Assembly: GCF_022829545.1 (NCBI RefSeq)
Contig: NZ_JAKSYM010000172.1
Span: 20,519-84,518 of the forward strand
Direction: 5' to 3'
DNA length: 64,000 nucleotides
Source: Methylobacterium sp. J-030
GTDB lineage: Bacteria; Pseudomonadota; Alphaproteobacteria; Rhizobiales; Beijerinckiaceae
Positions 1 to 8,959 of this stretch are shown one piece after another. Below the pieces are notes generated by a model, which was given only the letters and a program-made list of their open reading frames with translations, made no database searches and had not been told where the DNA came from. The position numbers and the translations under genes were made by a program. Within the stretch, counting starts at the first letter, position 1; each line of letters begins with the position of its first letter.

Positions 1-684
1 TACTTCACCCTGCTGCGTTTCCAGGCATCGGGGGAGGAGCTGCAGCACCTCGTCAACTTGATGACTGTGAACGAGACCTACTTCTTCCGCGAGGACTACC
101 AGTTCGACGCGCTGGTGCGCGGCATCCTGCCCGAGATCACCCGGACGCGCCGGCCCGGAGAGACGCTGCGGATCTGGTCTATGCCGTGCTCGACCGGGGA
201 AGAGCCGTACTCGATCGCGATCCAGATCCTGGAATACTGGTCGCGGGCGGACGAGTTCGCCATCGAGATCACCGGGTCGGACATCGATTCCAGGGTCCTG
301 GCGGATGCCCGCAAGGGCATCTACGGCAACCGCTCCCTGCAGCGGCTGTCGCCGGAGCTGCGCAAGAAGTATTTCCGCCGGCTCGGCGACGATCAATTCG
401 AGATCCACGAGGAGCTGCGCAGCTCCATCGACTTCTCGATGGCCAACCTGTCCGACCCGGTCCAGATGCATCGCTACCGCGCGATGGACGTGATCTTCTG
501 CCGGAACCTGTTGATCTACTTCGACGATACGTCCCGACGCGCCGCGGTCGAGGCGCTCTACGAATGCCTGACCCCGGGCGGATTCATCTGCCTCGGCCAT
601 TCGGAGAGCATGAGCCGCATGTCGTCGATGTTCCTGCCGCGCAAGTTCGGCGACACGATCGTCTATCAAAGACCGATCGAATAG
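1..684 (+). CDS. cheR: CheR-type chemoreceptor methyltransferase, 5' end outside window
   Basis: SAM-dependent methyltransferase that methylates glutamates of chemoreceptors in the cytoplasm. The frame is open from base 1, so the start and most of the N-terminal CheR helical domain lie upstream. Visible family signatures are NETYFFRE near base 70, the SAM-binding segment with PCSTGEEPYS near base 184, TGSDID, and IFCRNLLIYFD near 490 followed by GGFICLGHSES. It ends at TAG 684, 13 bases before the next receiver gene, so it is the first visible member of the chemosensory-stressosome cluster. Receptor methylation fits the MCP encoded at 5152-6402. Family assignment is certain; the true start is not visible. 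Confidence 0.95.
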   Translation, partial: YFTLLRFQASGEELQHLVNLMTVNETYFFREDYQFDALVRGILPEITRTRRPGETLRIWSMPCSTGEEPYSIAIQILEYWSRADEFAIEITGSDIDSRVLADARKGIYGNRSLQRLSPELRKKYFRRLGDDQFEIHEELRSSIDFSMANLSDPVQMHRYRAMDVIFCRNLLIYFDDTSRRAAVEALYECLTPGGFICLGHSESMSRMSSMFLPRKFGDTIVYQRPIE

Positions 685-697
685 GATTGATGCGGGC

Positions 698-1075
698 ATG
701 TCCGGGAAGCGAATACTTGTCGTCGAGGACGGCATCACGATGCGGATGTTCTATCAGGACGTGCTCGGCCGCGCCGGGTTCGTCGTCGAGGAAGCCGCCA
801 ACGGGGTCGAGGGCCTGGAGAAGGCCCTGCTCGGCGGGTTCGACCTGATGATCGTCGACATCAACATGCCCAAGATGGACGGCTACGAGCTGGTGTCCCG
901 GATCCGCCGCGAGCCGTCGCTCCAGGCGACGCCGGTGGTCACGATCAGCACCGAGGCCAAGGACGCCGACGCGACCCGGGCCTACGAGGCCGGTGCCAAT
1001 TTCTACATCGTCAAACCGGCCGATCCCGTGCTCCTCGTCGAGACGGCGCGCCTGCTGACGGGTGCGCCGGTATGA
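698..1075 (+). CDS. Single-domain response regulator (CheY-like) 1
   Basis: Stand-alone receiver of 125 aa, the usual CheY length, with no output domain. The acidic pair E10-D11 (VVEDG), phosphoacceptor D54 (IVDINMPKMDG), a Thr/Ser at about 82-84 (VTIST) and K106 (VKPAD) are all present, so it should be phosphorylatable. It overlaps the following cheA by an ATGA (1072-1075), implying translational coupling, so CheA is the obvious phosphodonor. It may be a motility CheY or a phosphate sink; this is one of three separate receivers in the cluster. Confidence 0.93.
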   Translation: MSGKRILVVEDGITMRMFYQDVLGRAGFVVEEAANGVEGLEKALLGGFDLMIVDINMPKMDGYELVSRIRREPSLQATPVVTISTEAKDADATRAYEAGANFYIVKPADPVLLVETARLLTGAPV

Positions 1076-3711
1076 GCAATCTCCTGCTGGCCCGGTTCAT
1101 CCCCGAGGCGCGCGAGCTGCTGCAGATCTCGGCCAGCGGGCTCCTGAAGCTGGAGCGGAACCCGTCGGACGAGACCGCCGTCAACGAGGTGTTCCGGGCG
1201 GTCCACACGATCAAGGGCTCCTCCGGCCTGTTCGACGCGGGTGCCCTCACCCGGCTGGTCCACGCCGCCGAGGATCTCCTCGGGGAGGTCCGGTCCGACG
1301 CACTCCGGATCGACTCCGCCCTCGTCGACATGCTGCTCGACAGCCTCGATCAGGTCGGCCAGTGGATCGATGAGCTCGAGCGGCGCGACGCGCTCCCGGC
1401 GGATGCCGACGCGGTCGCGCACCGGATGGCCGCGCAGCTGCGCCGACGCCTGGGATCACAGGACGGCGAGGCTGCGGGCGCACCGGCGGACGGCGCGCAA
1501 CGGGAAGCCGAACCAGCGCCCGCCGACGCCGTCGCGACGCTGCCGCCGGCGCTTCTGGCGCGCCTGCCGGCCTCCGCCTGCCTCGCCGCCTTCCGCCGCG
1601 CCTGCGGCGGCGAGGCCGTGCACCTGGTCTGCTACGCGCCGGAGCCGGGCTGCTTCTTCAACGGCACCGATCCCCTGCAGGCGATCCGGCAGGTACCCGG
1701 CGCCCTCGCGCTTGACATCGCGGCCGCCGAACCCTGGGGCACGCTGGAGGATCTCGATCCCTACCAGTGCAACCTGCACTTCGCGCTGCTGACCGAGGCC
1801 CCCCGGGCCGAGATCGAGCTGGCGATGCGCTACGAGCTGGACCGGACCACCATCGCGCCCGTGCGGCCCCGGGACCTCGTGCGGATCGCGGGCGAGCCGA
1901 GCGACGGCCCGATCTGGGACGATTTCCGCGAGACGGCGTCGGCCTTCCTGGCCGCCGGCCGGTACGACGAGCTGCGCAAGGCCGTGGCCGCTCTGCGCAG
2001 CGTCGCCGGGCCGACGCTCTGGCGCCGACAGGCGCTCGACTGGCTGGACGCCGCCCTGTCGGCCCCCGAGCCCGATCCGGCCCTCGCGGCGGCTCTCGTG
2101 GCCGCCGCCGGCTCGGGTCGCCTCGACCCGCCTCCGGGCGGCCCTCTTCCCACAGCCCAGGCTCCGGCGTCCCAGCCCGCTTCGCAGGCCGCCGACCCGC
2201 GCCGGGATCTCGCCCACAGCGTGCTGGCGAGCCAGCACCGGTCCCTGGAGCGCGCGGGCTACGACGCGGAGCGCCTCGCCTCGGTCGGCACCGTGGTGGA
2301 GAACGTGCTCCTCAGCCTCGGCCGCGACGCGGATCGCGCGGCGATCCAGGCGGCATTCGCGGCGGCCCGCGAGGCGCGCTCGGTCGCGCCCGTTCTGAGC
2401 GCCCTGGCGGCCGTGCTGGCGGGCGCCCCCCTCCAGCGCCCGGAGGCCGCCCGCGCGCTCCCGGAGACGGATCTGCAGGAATTCGCCACGGAGGTCGCGC
2501 CGGGCCCGGCCATCGGCGGGAAAGAGCCCGAGGCGCGCATCGCCGCCAAGTCCCTGAAAGTCGATCAGGCGAAGATCGACCTGCTGATGAACTTGATCGG
2601 CGAACTGGTCGTCTCGAAGAACGCCCTGCCGTTCCTCGCCAAGCGGGCGGAGGAGACCTACGCCTCGCGCGAGATGTCCCGCGAGATCAAGGAGCAGTAC
2701 GCGGTCATCGACCGGCTCGCCCAGGAGATGCAGGGCACGATCATGCAGGTCCGCATGCTGCCGGTGGCCGAGATCTTCGACCGGTTCCCCAGGCTGGTGC
2801 GCGACCTCGCCCGCAAGCTCGGCAAGCGGATCGACCTCGTCCTCGAGGGTGAGGATACGGCCGCCGACAAGACCATCATCGAGGCGCTGGGCGACCCGCT
2901 GCTGCACATCGTCCGCAACTCCCTCGACCACGGGATCGAGGCGCCGGACGAGCGCCGGGCAGCGGGCAAGTCCGCGACCGCGCGGATCCTGCTGCGGGCC
3001 CGCCAGGAGGCCGACAGCGTCGTCATCGAGGTGCAGGACAACGGCCGCGGAATCGACCCGGCCCGGATCCGCGGCGCCGCCGTCGCCAAGGGCGTGGTCG
3101 CCCAGGAGGAGGCGGACCGCCTCTCCGACCAGGAGGCGATCAACCTGATCTACCGCCCGGGCTTCTCGACGGCGGCCGAGATCTCCGACCTGTCCGGCCG
3201 CGGGGTCGGGATGGACGTCGTGCTGACCACCGTGGAGAAGCTCGGCGGCCAGGTCTCGGTGAGTTCCCGCCTCGGTGAGGGGACGACGACGCGCCTGGCG
3301 CTGCCGCTCAGCATGGCGGTCACCCGGATCATGATCGTGGAGGCCGCCGGCAGCCTCTACGGCGTGCCGATGGACATGATCGTCGAGACGGTGCGGGTGC
3401 CGCGGGAGCGGATCCGCAGGATCAAGAAGGCCGAGACCTTCGTGCTGCGCGAGACGATCATCCCGCTGCTGCGGCTGTCGCGCCTGCTGTACCTGCCCGA
3501 ACAGCCCCGGGGGGAGGCCGACGCCGCCGTCTTGGTCTGCCAGGTCGGCGGCCGACGGGTCGGTCTGATCATCGACAACTTCCGGGAGGGGATGGACGTG
3601 ATCCTGAAGCCCCTGGAGGGCGTCCTGACCGGCATCGACGGCTACGCCGGTACGACCCTGCTGGGGGACGGGCGCGTCCTCCTGGTCCTCGATCTCAGGG
3701 AGCTGCTGTGA
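1072..3711 (+). CDS. cheA: CheA-type chemotaxis histidine kinase, 879 aa
   Basis: Cytoplasmic kinase that autophosphorylates its Hpt histidine and passes phosphate to receivers. Domains in order: Hpt with HTIKGSSG (H45); a long 110-490 linker rich in Ala/Pro without clear motifs, where a P2 domain normally lies; dimerisation helices near 492-560 (LLMNLIGELV); HATPase with N box HIVRNSLDHG near 613, G1 DNGRGID near 657 and G2 GRGVGMD near 710; CheW-like C-terminus from about 745. At 879 aa it is longer than the classical enzyme of about 650 aa, mostly because of the linker. It overlaps both neighbours. No cheW is visible, so one may lie upstream of base 1. Confidence 0.95.
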   Translation: MSNLLLARFIPEARELLQISASGLLKLERNPSDETAVNEVFRAVHTIKGSSGLFDAGALTRLVHAAEDLLGEVRSDALRIDSALVDMLLDSLDQVGQWIDELERRDALPADADAVAHRMAAQLRRRLGSQDGEAAGAPADGAQREAEPAPADAVATLPPALLARLPASACLAAFRRACGGEAVHLVCYAPEPGCFFNGTDPLQAIRQVPGALALDIAAAEPWGTLEDLDPYQCNLHFALLTEAPRAEIELAMRYELDRTTIAPVRPRDLVRIAGEPSDGPIWDDFRETASAFLAAGRYDELRKAVAALRSVAGPTLWRRQALDWLDAALSAPEPDPALAAALVAAAGSGRLDPPPGGPLPTAQAPASQPASQAADPRRDLAHSVLASQHRSLERAGYDAERLASVGTVVENVLLSLGRDADRAAIQAAFAAAREARSVAPVLSALAAVLAGAPLQRPEAARALPETDLQEFATEVAPGPAIGGKEPEARIAAKSLKVDQAKIDLLMNLIGELVVSKNALPFLAKRAEETYASREMSREIKEQYAVIDRLAQEMQGTIMQVRMLPVAEIFDRFPRLVRDLARKLGKRIDLVLEGEDTAADKTIIEALGDPLLHIVRNSLDHGIEAPDERRAAGKSATARILLRARQEADSVVIEVQDNGRGIDPARIRGAAVAKGVVAQEEADRLSDQEAINLIYRPGFSTAAEISDLSGRGVGMDVVLTTVEKLGGQVSVSSRLGEGTTTRLALPLSMAVTRIMIVEAAGSLYGVPMDMIVETVRVPRERIRRIKKAETFVLRETIIPLLRLSRLLYLPEQPRGEADAAVLVCQVGGRRVGLIIDNFREGMDVILKPLEGVLTGIDGYAGTTLLGDGRVLLVLDLRELL

Positions 3712-3974
3712 TGGCCATCCGGATCGCCCGCAAGATCGTCCATCTCGAAGGGCGGTGCACGGTCGAGGAGGCGTTGCCGCTGCTGGAGGCCCTGCGCAAG
3801 CCGGGCGCCCACAAGGTCGTCATGACCAAGTGCGAGGGGCTGCACACCGCGATCCTGCAGGTCCTCGCCGCCGCGCGGCCGGCCACTCTGGTGCCGCCCG
3901 CCGACCCGGCGCTGGCCGGCCTCATCATGCCGTTCCTGCAGGATTCCTCGCCGGCGTCCGGAGGGGCCGCTTGA
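3711..3974 (+). CDS. Small STAS-like protein, 87 aa
   Basis: Short soluble protein with alternating strands and helices ([10 protein letters not shown], then [10 protein letters not shown], then KVVMTKCEG) and a length typical of a STAS or anti-sigma-antagonist fold. No Asp-Ser/Thr phosphorylation motif is evident, so it would be a degenerate STAS. It may start at ATG 3711, which overlaps the cheA stop as TGATG, or at GTG 3708 one codon earlier. Its end overlaps the TTG start of the ParA-like gene. Its place between cheA and parA suggests an adaptor role; that is inference. I do not recognise a named family with certainty. Confidence 0.7.
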   Translation: MAIRIARKIVHLEGRCTVEEALPLLEALRKPGAHKVVMTKCEGLHTAILQVLAAARPATLVPPADPALAGLIMPFLQDSSPASGGAA

Positions 3975-4765
3975 CCACGATCCTGGCCATCTCGAACCGC
4001 AAGGGCGGCAGCGGGAAGTCGACGACCTCGGTCAATCTGGCCGCCGAGTGCGGCGCCCGCGGCCGGCGCACGCTGCTGGTCGACCTCGACACCCAGGGAC
4101 ATGCCGGGCTCGGCTTCGACATCGTCCCGGAGCGCGACGCGCCGACGGCCCACCACGTCTTTACCACCCCCGATTTCGACCTGCAGGCGGCGATCCGGCC
4201 GACCGCGTTCGCGGGCGTTTGGGTGGCGCCGGCCGATCAGCTGTTCGACGGCACCACCGCGGTGGACCGCAGCGTCTCGGCCCTGCAGCGCGGCCTGCGC
4301 AACCCCGCGATCGCGACGCGCTTCGACCTCGTGATCGTCGACACGCCGCCCTCGCTGGACATGATCCTGGTCAACGCCCTCGCGGCGGCCGACGGCGTGC
4401 TGGTGCCGATGATCCCCCACGCCCTCTCGGCCGAGGGCGTGCGGCAGCTCGCGCGGCTGTTCTTCCGCATCGCCACCACGGTCAACAGCGACCTGAAGGT
4501 GGTCGGCCTGCTGCCGGTGATGCTGAACGTCCACACCAACCACCACCGCGAGACGATGCAGGACATCGCCCGGGAATTCGGGATCGAGCGCGTGCTGTCC
4601 GGGATCCGGACCGACATCCGCCTGGCGGAGGCGTTCGCCGCGCGCAAACCCATCCGGGACTACGCCCCCGCGAGCCGCGGCGCCGCCGATTACGGCCTGC
4701 TGGCCGACGAGCTGACGGCCGTCTGGCGGGCCGATGCGGCGCCCGCACCCCACACAGCCCCCTAG
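3971..4765 (+). CDS. ParA/MinD-family ATPase
   Basis: Deviant Walker A ATPase of 264 aa. The N-terminus reads [13 protein letters not shown] (residues 6-18), followed by [12 protein letters not shown] and the Walker B strand [10 protein letters not shown]. The signature lysine of deviant Walker A is present. Proteins of this group encoded inside chemotaxis operons (ParC/PpfA type) position cytoplasmic chemoreceptor arrays and segregate them at division. The TTG start at 3971 is chosen because it immediately precedes TTILAISN and overlaps the stop of the upstream gene. No ParB is nearby, which argues against chromosome or plasmid partition. The array-positioning role is inferred from context. 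Confidence 0.88.
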   Translation: MTTILAISNRKGGSGKSTTSVNLAAECGARGRRTLLVDLDTQGHAGLGFDIVPERDAPTAHHVFTTPDFDLQAAIRPTAFAGVWVAPADQLFDGTTAVDRSVSALQRGLRNPAIATRFDLVIVDTPPSLDMILVNALAAADGVLVPMIPHALSAEGVRQLARLFFRIATTVNSDLKVVGLLPVMLNVHTNHHRETMQDIAREFGIERVLSGIRTDIRLAEAFAARKPIRDYAPASRGAADYGLLADELTAVWRADAAPAPHTAP

Positions 4766-4774
4766 GAGACGCGC

Positions 4775-5149
4775 GTGGCCACGACGATCATGATTGTCGA
4801 CGATTCACCGACCATGCTCATGAGCATCGAAGGTATCCTCACCAGGGCCGGCCTAACCGTCGTGAAGGCGGCGAGCGGCGAGCAGGCCGTCGAGACGTTG
4901 CAGGCGGGCACCAAGCCCAACCTGCTGATCACCGATCTCAACATGGGGGCGATGAACGGCATCGACCTGACCCGTCGGGTCCGCAAGCTCCCGGGCCTGC
5001 AGTTCATTCCGATCCTGATGCTGACCACCGAGTCGCAGCAGGACAAGCGGAACGAGGCGAAGTCGGCGGGCGCCACGGGTTGGATCGTCAAGCCGGTGGA
5101 TCCCGAGGCCCTGCTCAAGGTGATCCGCCAGCTGGTTCCCGGGGCCTGA
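4775..5149 (+). CDS. Single-domain response regulator (CheY-like) 2
   Basis: Receiver of 124 aa from a GTG start. The acidic pair D9-D10 (IVDDS), phosphoacceptor D54 ([12 protein letters not shown]), TT at about 84-85 (LMLTTES) and K106 (VKPVD) are conserved, and the DDSPTM opening is characteristic of CheY proteins. It lies between parA and the MCP gene with gaps of 9 and 2 bases. It is the receiver most like classical CheY in this cluster; whether it acts at a flagellar motor or elsewhere cannot be told here. Confidence 0.93.
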   Translation: MATTIMIVDDSPTMLMSIEGILTRAGLTVVKAASGEQAVETLQAGTKPNLLITDLNMGAMNGIDLTRRVRKLPGLQFIPILMLTTESQQDKRNEAKSAGATGWIVKPVDPEALLKVIRQLVPGA

Positions 5150-5151
5150 CC

Positions 5152-6402
5152 ATGGCGTGGGCGAGTCCGTCGCGTGCGGTCCGATGGATCGGCCCGCTCT
5201 GCGCGGGGCCGGCCGCCCTGGCGGTCGCTGCGGTCGGCGCGGTCGCGTTCGGCCCCGTCCCGGGCCTGGCCGCCATCGCGGCGGTCGGTTTCGCGGCGGC
5301 CTGGGGGGCGACCTGGGCCTCGGCGGCCGTGACGCGTCGGTCGATGGCCTTGGCGCAGCCGCCGTCCGAGGTGCTGCCCGCGGGGCCGTCCCATGCGACG
5401 GACCCGGCGGAGCGAGCGGCCGAGGCCGGCGCTTCGGCAGCACAGGCCGCCGGGCTCGCAGCCGCCGATCTCGCGACCGCCCTGACCGACCATCTCGCGG
5501 TCTACGATCAGTTGTTCGCGCGCGCAGCCCACGACACGGCTTCGGTCACGACCGAGACCGAGGCCGCCGCCTGCGAGATCATGACGAGCCTCCGGGACGT
5601 CGACAGCGCGATGTCCGAACTCCTGGCGTTCCTCGACCTGTCCAGCTCCAATGCCCGGGTGGTGGAGATCGTCGATCAGACCGACGAGCAACTGACCGAG
5701 AACCGGCGCCTGATCGGCGACTTCCTGATCCGCCGCGACCAGGACGTGGTGGAGTGCCGGCAGCGGCTCGAAGAGCTCGACGTGGCGACCGACCAACTGA
5801 CACGGGCGACCGACGGCGTGCAGAGCATCGCCCGCCAGACCAATCTGCTCGCCCTGAACGCGACGATCGAGGCGGCTCGGGCCGAGAAGGCCGGCGCGGG
5901 CTTCGCCGTCGTTGCCAGGGAGGTCAAGGAACTCTCGAACGCTTCGGCCACCACTGCGACCCAGATCGCCCAGGATCTCGCCAGCCTGCGCGAGTCAATC
6001 CGGGAGAACTTCGCCACCCTCGTCAACGACCGCGTCGAGGGCGAGCGCGGAGAACTCAAGAAAATCGCGTCGGCAATCGCCGGACTGACTGAGAATATGG
6101 AGCGCCTCGTCTCCCATCAGCGGGACACACTGGTTAAAGTCCAAGAAGAAAGCGCCCGCATCGCACAGCCGATCGTCCGACTGATTGGATCAATCCAATT
6201 TCAGGACGTCACACGTCAGAGGCTTCAACATCTCGAAAGCATCTTTGCCGCGGCTCGCTCGCATCTCAAGGCGATGGATCTATCGAATCCCTTGACCAAA
6301 TCTTGGCCGGACGTTAGACCTTTTGCTGAGATCGCGCTCTCCGAAGGCCCTTCTCCGCCGCGGAGCAGCACGAAGTCGAATAATGATATCGAGCTTTTCT
6401 GA
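5152..6402 (+). CDS. Methyl-accepting chemotaxis-like receptor without a periplasmic sensor
   Basis: Receptor of 416 aa with one N-terminal hydrophobic hairpin (about residues 10-65, rich in Ala/Val/Gly) and no room for a periplasmic ligand-binding domain. The rest is coiled coil with the highly conserved hairpin tip [16 protein letters not shown] near 225-245, then [14 protein letters not shown]. The ATG at 5152 follows the stop of the receiver gene by two bases. It probably senses an intracellular or membrane cue and controls the CheA encoded upstream. The last 120 codons are visibly less GC-rich than the rest of the cluster. Localisation as a membrane hairpin is predicted only from hydrophobicity. 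Confidence 0.88.
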   Translation: MAWASPSRAVRWIGPLCAGPAALAVAAVGAVAFGPVPGLAAIAAVGFAAAWGATWASAAVTRRSMALAQPPSEVLPAGPSHATDPAERAAEAGASAAQAAGLAAADLATALTDHLAVYDQLFARAAHDTASVTTETEAAACEIMTSLRDVDSAMSELLAFLDLSSSNARVVEIVDQTDEQLTENRRLIGDFLIRRDQDVVECRQRLEELDVATDQLTRATDGVQSIARQTNLLALNATIEAARAEKAGAGFAVVAREVKELSNASATTATQIAQDLASLRESIRENFATLVNDRVEGERGELKKIASAIAGLTENMERLVSHQRDTLVKVQEESARIAQPIVRLIGSIQFQDVTRQRLQHLESIFAAARSHLKAMDLSNPLTKSWPDVRPFAEIALSEGPSPPRSSTKSNNDIELF

Positions 6403-6484
6403 GAACAAGACAGCGTATTCCGATGAACACGCATGGCGATCCGGCAAACCGGATCCGTCGACGTGTCGTTTCGGCGTCGACGCG

Positions 6485-6490
6485 AGGAGG
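6485..6490 (+). promoter_or_regulatory. Strong Shine-Dalgarno (GAGGAGG region) before receiver 3
   Basis: An aggagg-type site sits about 8 bases before ATG 6499. It is the best ribosome-binding site in the cluster and follows the only sizeable intergenic gap (6403-6498). This may mark a second transcription or translation unit beginning with the stressosome half. Confidence 0.55.
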
Positions 6491-6498
6491 ATTGATCC

Positions 6499-6882
6499 AT
6501 GGCATCGATCCTCCTGACGGATGACGTGGCCGTCGTCCGCATGACGGTCCGGCGGTTCCTCGAGCGGGGCCATCACACGGTCCAAGAATGTGGCTCCGCC
6601 GCCGAGGCGGAGGAACTGCTGGGCAGCCGCCCGTTCGATATCCTCGTCACCGACCTCTGGATGCCCGGTCAGGACGGCCTGACGCTGATCGGCTGGGTCA
6701 AGGCCCACAAGCCTGGCCTGCCGATCATCGCGATCACCGGGGGCGCCCCGCGGGCACCGCAGCTCTTCTCGATGGAGGAGGCCGCACGTGTCGGCGCGGA
6801 CCACGTGCTGATGAAGCCCGTCGGCATGCAGGAACTCCTGTCCGCCGTCGCGACCCTCGCCCCATCGGACACCAGGGAATGA
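6499..6882 (+). CDS. Single-domain response regulator 3, leading the stressosome half
   Basis: Receiver of 127 aa: acidic pair D8-D9 (LLTDDV), phosphoacceptor D52 (LVTDLWMPGQDG), T in AITGG and K in MKPVG. There is no output domain. It overlaps the RsbR-like gene by ATGA at 6879-6882. Because it follows a 96-base gap with a strong ribosome-binding site and is coupled to rsbR, it may be the link between the kinase(s) of the cluster and the stressosome. That link is inference. Confidence 0.92.
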   Translation: MASILLTDDVAVVRMTVRRFLERGHHTVQECGSAAEAEELLGSRPFDILVTDLWMPGQDGLTLIGWVKAHKPGLPIIAITGGAPRAPQLFSMEEAARVGADHVLMKPVGMQELLSAVATLAPSDTRE

Positions 6883-7736
6883 CCGAACCCATGCACGGCG
6901 TCGGACAAATCCTTCTGCAAAACCAAGCGCACGTCCTGGATGCCTGGCTTGCGCGCCTGCACGACACCGCGCCCAGCGCGCAGCCGGCCTCGCTCCAGCT
7001 GCTCAAGCTCGAGCTGGGCACGCTCGTCGAGAAGCTCACGGCCTTCTTCCTCACCGGCGAGGGCGAGGGCGACGCGCTCAAGTCCGTCGAGGCACAGGCC
7101 GCCGCGATCAGCGCCGCCTGCGCCCGCGACGGCCTGACGCCCATGGAAACCGCCACGCTGATCCTGTCGCTGAAGGCGATCGCGGGCGATCTCCTGAACC
7201 GCGAGAGCGGTCGCGGGACGAACGAGCTGGACCGGCGGCGCGCCGCCCTCGACGCGGTGGTGGACAAGCTCGCCCTGGTCACCTTCGCGTCCTTCGTGGA
7301 GACGCGCGAGGAGATCATCCGGCGCCAGGGCCGGGCGCTCCTGGACTTGGCGACCCCGGCCCTGCCGATCTGGCGCCACATCATCCTGATGCCCCTCGTC
7401 GGGATCATCGACACGCAGCGGGCCCGGCAGGTGATGGAGTGGCTGCTGGAGGCCCTCGCCCGGGAGGAGGCGCATATCGCAATCCTCGACGTGACGGGCG
7501 TTCCGCTGATCGACAGCCGCGTCGCCCTCCACCTGACCAAGACCGTCGAGGCCGCGCGCCTGCTCGGCTCCCAAGTGATCGTCACCGGCATCAGCCCGGA
7601 CGCGGCGCAGACCCTGGTGAAGCTCGACGTGGACCTGTCGAGCATGATCACCCGGGGGACCCTCCGGGCCGGCCTGGCCGAGGCGTTCCGGCTCCTCGGC
7701 CAGAACGCCAAGGGCCCGACCGAGACGATGCTCTGA
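6879..7736 (+). CDS. rsbR: RsbR-like stressosome protein
   Basis: Protein of 285 aa with an N-terminal helical RsbRD-type domain (about 1-135, containing LLDLATPALPIW at the join) and a C-terminal STAS domain (about 150-275). In RsbR proteins the STAS domain carries two phosphorylatable Thr; here the first site reads IDSRVA (Ser) and the second VTGIS (Thr), followed by the typical AQTLVKL. With RsbS it would form the icosahedral scaffold that holds RsbT. No haem, PAS or flavin pocket is apparent. The ATG at 6879 overlaps the receiver stop, and the end overlaps rsbS by one base. Confidence 0.88.
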   Translation: MTEPMHGVGQILLQNQAHVLDAWLARLHDTAPSAQPASLQLLKLELGTLVEKLTAFFLTGEGEGDALKSVEAQAAAISAACARDGLTPMETATLILSLKAIAGDLLNRESGRGTNELDRRRAALDAVVDKLALVTFASFVETREEIIRRQGRALLDLATPALPIWRHIILMPLVGIIDTQRARQVMEWLLEALAREEAHIAILDVTGVPLIDSRVALHLTKTVEAARLLGSQVIVTGISPDAAQTLVKLDVDLSSMITRGTLRAGLAEAFRLLGQNAKGPTETML

Positions 7737-8125
7737 TGCGTGTCCCCATCCTCCGGCTCGGCCGCGTTCTCCTGACCTCCCTGCCGGCCGACCTGACGGA
7801 TCAGCAGGTGATGGACCTCCAGATCGACGCCCTCGCGCTGATCCAGTCCGGGAAGGCCGACGGCCTCGTCATCGACATCACGGCCGCGGACGTCGTGGAT
7901 TCCTACATGGCTCGGATTCTCTCGGAGACGGCCAAGATGGTGAAGATCATGGGCGGCGTCGCGGTCCTGGCCGGGATGCAGCCCGCCGTGGCCCTGACGC
8001 TCGTCGAGATGGGCCGGGACATGATCGACATGGAGACCGCCTTCGATCTCGAGGGCGGCGTGGCCAAGGTCGTTCGGCTGGTGGCTTCCCGCGGAGGTCG
8101 CCATGACGAAGTCCCGACCACCTGA
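7736..8125 (+). CDS. rsbS: RsbS-like STAS protein of the stressosome
   Basis: Single STAS domain of 129 aa. The conserved phosphoserine motif of RsbS is visible as VVDSYMAR, followed by GGVAVLAGMQPAVALTL, the segment that makes RsbS and RsbR similar. It would co-assemble with RsbR and be phosphorylated by RsbT on that serine to release RsbT. Start ATG 7736 shares a base with the rsbR stop (TGATG). Its 3' end overlaps rsbT by 23 bases. The RsbR-RsbS-RsbT order is the canonical one. Confidence 0.9.
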   Translation: MRVPILRLGRVLLTSLPADLTDQQVMDLQIDALALIQSGKADGLVIDITAADVVDSYMARILSETAKMVKIMGGVAVLAGMQPAVALTLVEMGRDMIDMETAFDLEGGVAKVVRLVASRGGRHDEVPTT

Positions 8126-8549
8126 TCGGCCCGAACCGGCGCCCGGCGCGACGACCCGGGCCCTCATCGACATCCGGATCCAGGACGACATCCTGCGGGC
8201 TCGCCAGGCGAGCCGCACCGCGGCGTCAGCGATCGGGTTCACCACCGTCGATCAGACCCGTCTGGCCACGGTCGTCTCCGAGCTCACGCGCAACGCCCTG
8301 GTCTATGCCGGCGGCGGCGTGTGCCGGGTCCTGACCCGGCTGACCGTCCAGGAGCGGAGCGTCATGATCGAGGTCGAGGATCAGGGACCCGGGATCGCGG
8401 ACGTCACCGGCGCCCTGACGCGCGGCTTCTCGACCGGGCGCGGCCTCGGCCTCGGCCTCGCCGCCGTCCGCAAGCTGATGGATGATCTCGTCATCGAGAC
8501 CTGCCCGGGCCGCACCCTGGTCCGGACCGGCATGACGAGGCGTCGATGA
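8103..8549 (+). CDS. rsbT: RsbT-like serine kinase/switch protein
   Basis: GHKL ATPase of 148 aa. N box ELTRNALVYAGGG, G1 EDQGPGIAD and the lid TGRGLGLGLAAVRKLMDD are intact. In Bacillus, RsbT phosphorylates RsbS and RsbR and then leaves the stressosome to activate the RsbU phosphatase N-terminal domain. The ATG at 8103 has an upstream ggagg and lies inside the end of rsbS. It overlaps the next kinase gene by ATGA. The family call is firm; its partner here is discussed at 9562. Confidence 0.9.
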   Translation: MTKSRPPDRPEPAPGATTRALIDIRIQDDILRARQASRTAASAIGFTTVDQTRLATVVSELTRNALVYAGGGVCRVLTRLTVQERSVMIEVEDQGPGIADVTGALTRGFSTGRGLGLGLAAVRKLMDDLVIETCPGRTLVRTGMTRRR

Positions 8550-8959
8550 TCCCGGAGCCGGATGTCGTCAGCGTCAGGGTGACGACCGAGATCGACGTGG
8601 CCGAGGCGCGGCAGGAGGCGCGCAAGCTCGCCCTGCGCCACGGCTTCGGTACCGTGCGGGCCCACGGCCTCGCGACGGCGGTCTCCGAGCTCGCCATGAA
8701 CCTCGTCCTCCACAGCGCGCGCGGCGGCCTGATCCGCCTGACGGTGCAGGATGCGCCCGAAGCCGCCGTGATCGAGCTCGTGTCGGAGGATGACGGCCCG
8801 GGCATCCCCGATCTGGGACTCGCGATGGAGGACGGCTACTCGACCCGCGGCGGCCTGGGCTGCGGCCTTCCGGGGACGCGCCGCCTGGTCGACGCCTTCG
8901 CCATCACCTCCTGCGTCGGGGCGGGAACACGCATCGTCTGCCTGGTGCGGCGGCCATGA
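8546..8959 (+). CDS. Second RsbT/RsbW-like GHKL kinase
   Basis: GHKL ATPase of 137 aa related to the preceding gene: N box ELAMNLVLHSARGG, G1 EDDGPGIPD, lid STRGGLGCGLPGTRRLVDA. It most resembles the extra RsbT-like kinase that accompanies RsbX-type phosphatases in non-Firmicute stressosome modules; an RsbW-like anti-sigma role is also possible, but no partner sigma gene is visible. It overlaps rsbT and the phosphatase gene by four bases each. Two GHKL kinases in tandem suggest two separate outputs or a two-step switch. Confidence 0.85.
   Translation: MIPEPDVVSVRVTTEIDVAEARQEARKLALRHGFGTVRAHGLATAVSELAMNLVLHSARGGLIRLTVQDAPEAAVIELVSEDDGPGIPDLGLAMEDGYSTRGGLGCGLPGTRRLVDAFAITSCVGAGTRIVCLVRRP

Noticed and set aside
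1456..2931. Minus-strand 491-codon open frame within cheA
   Set aside because: Antisense shadow of CheA; no recognisable motif or ribosome-binding site.
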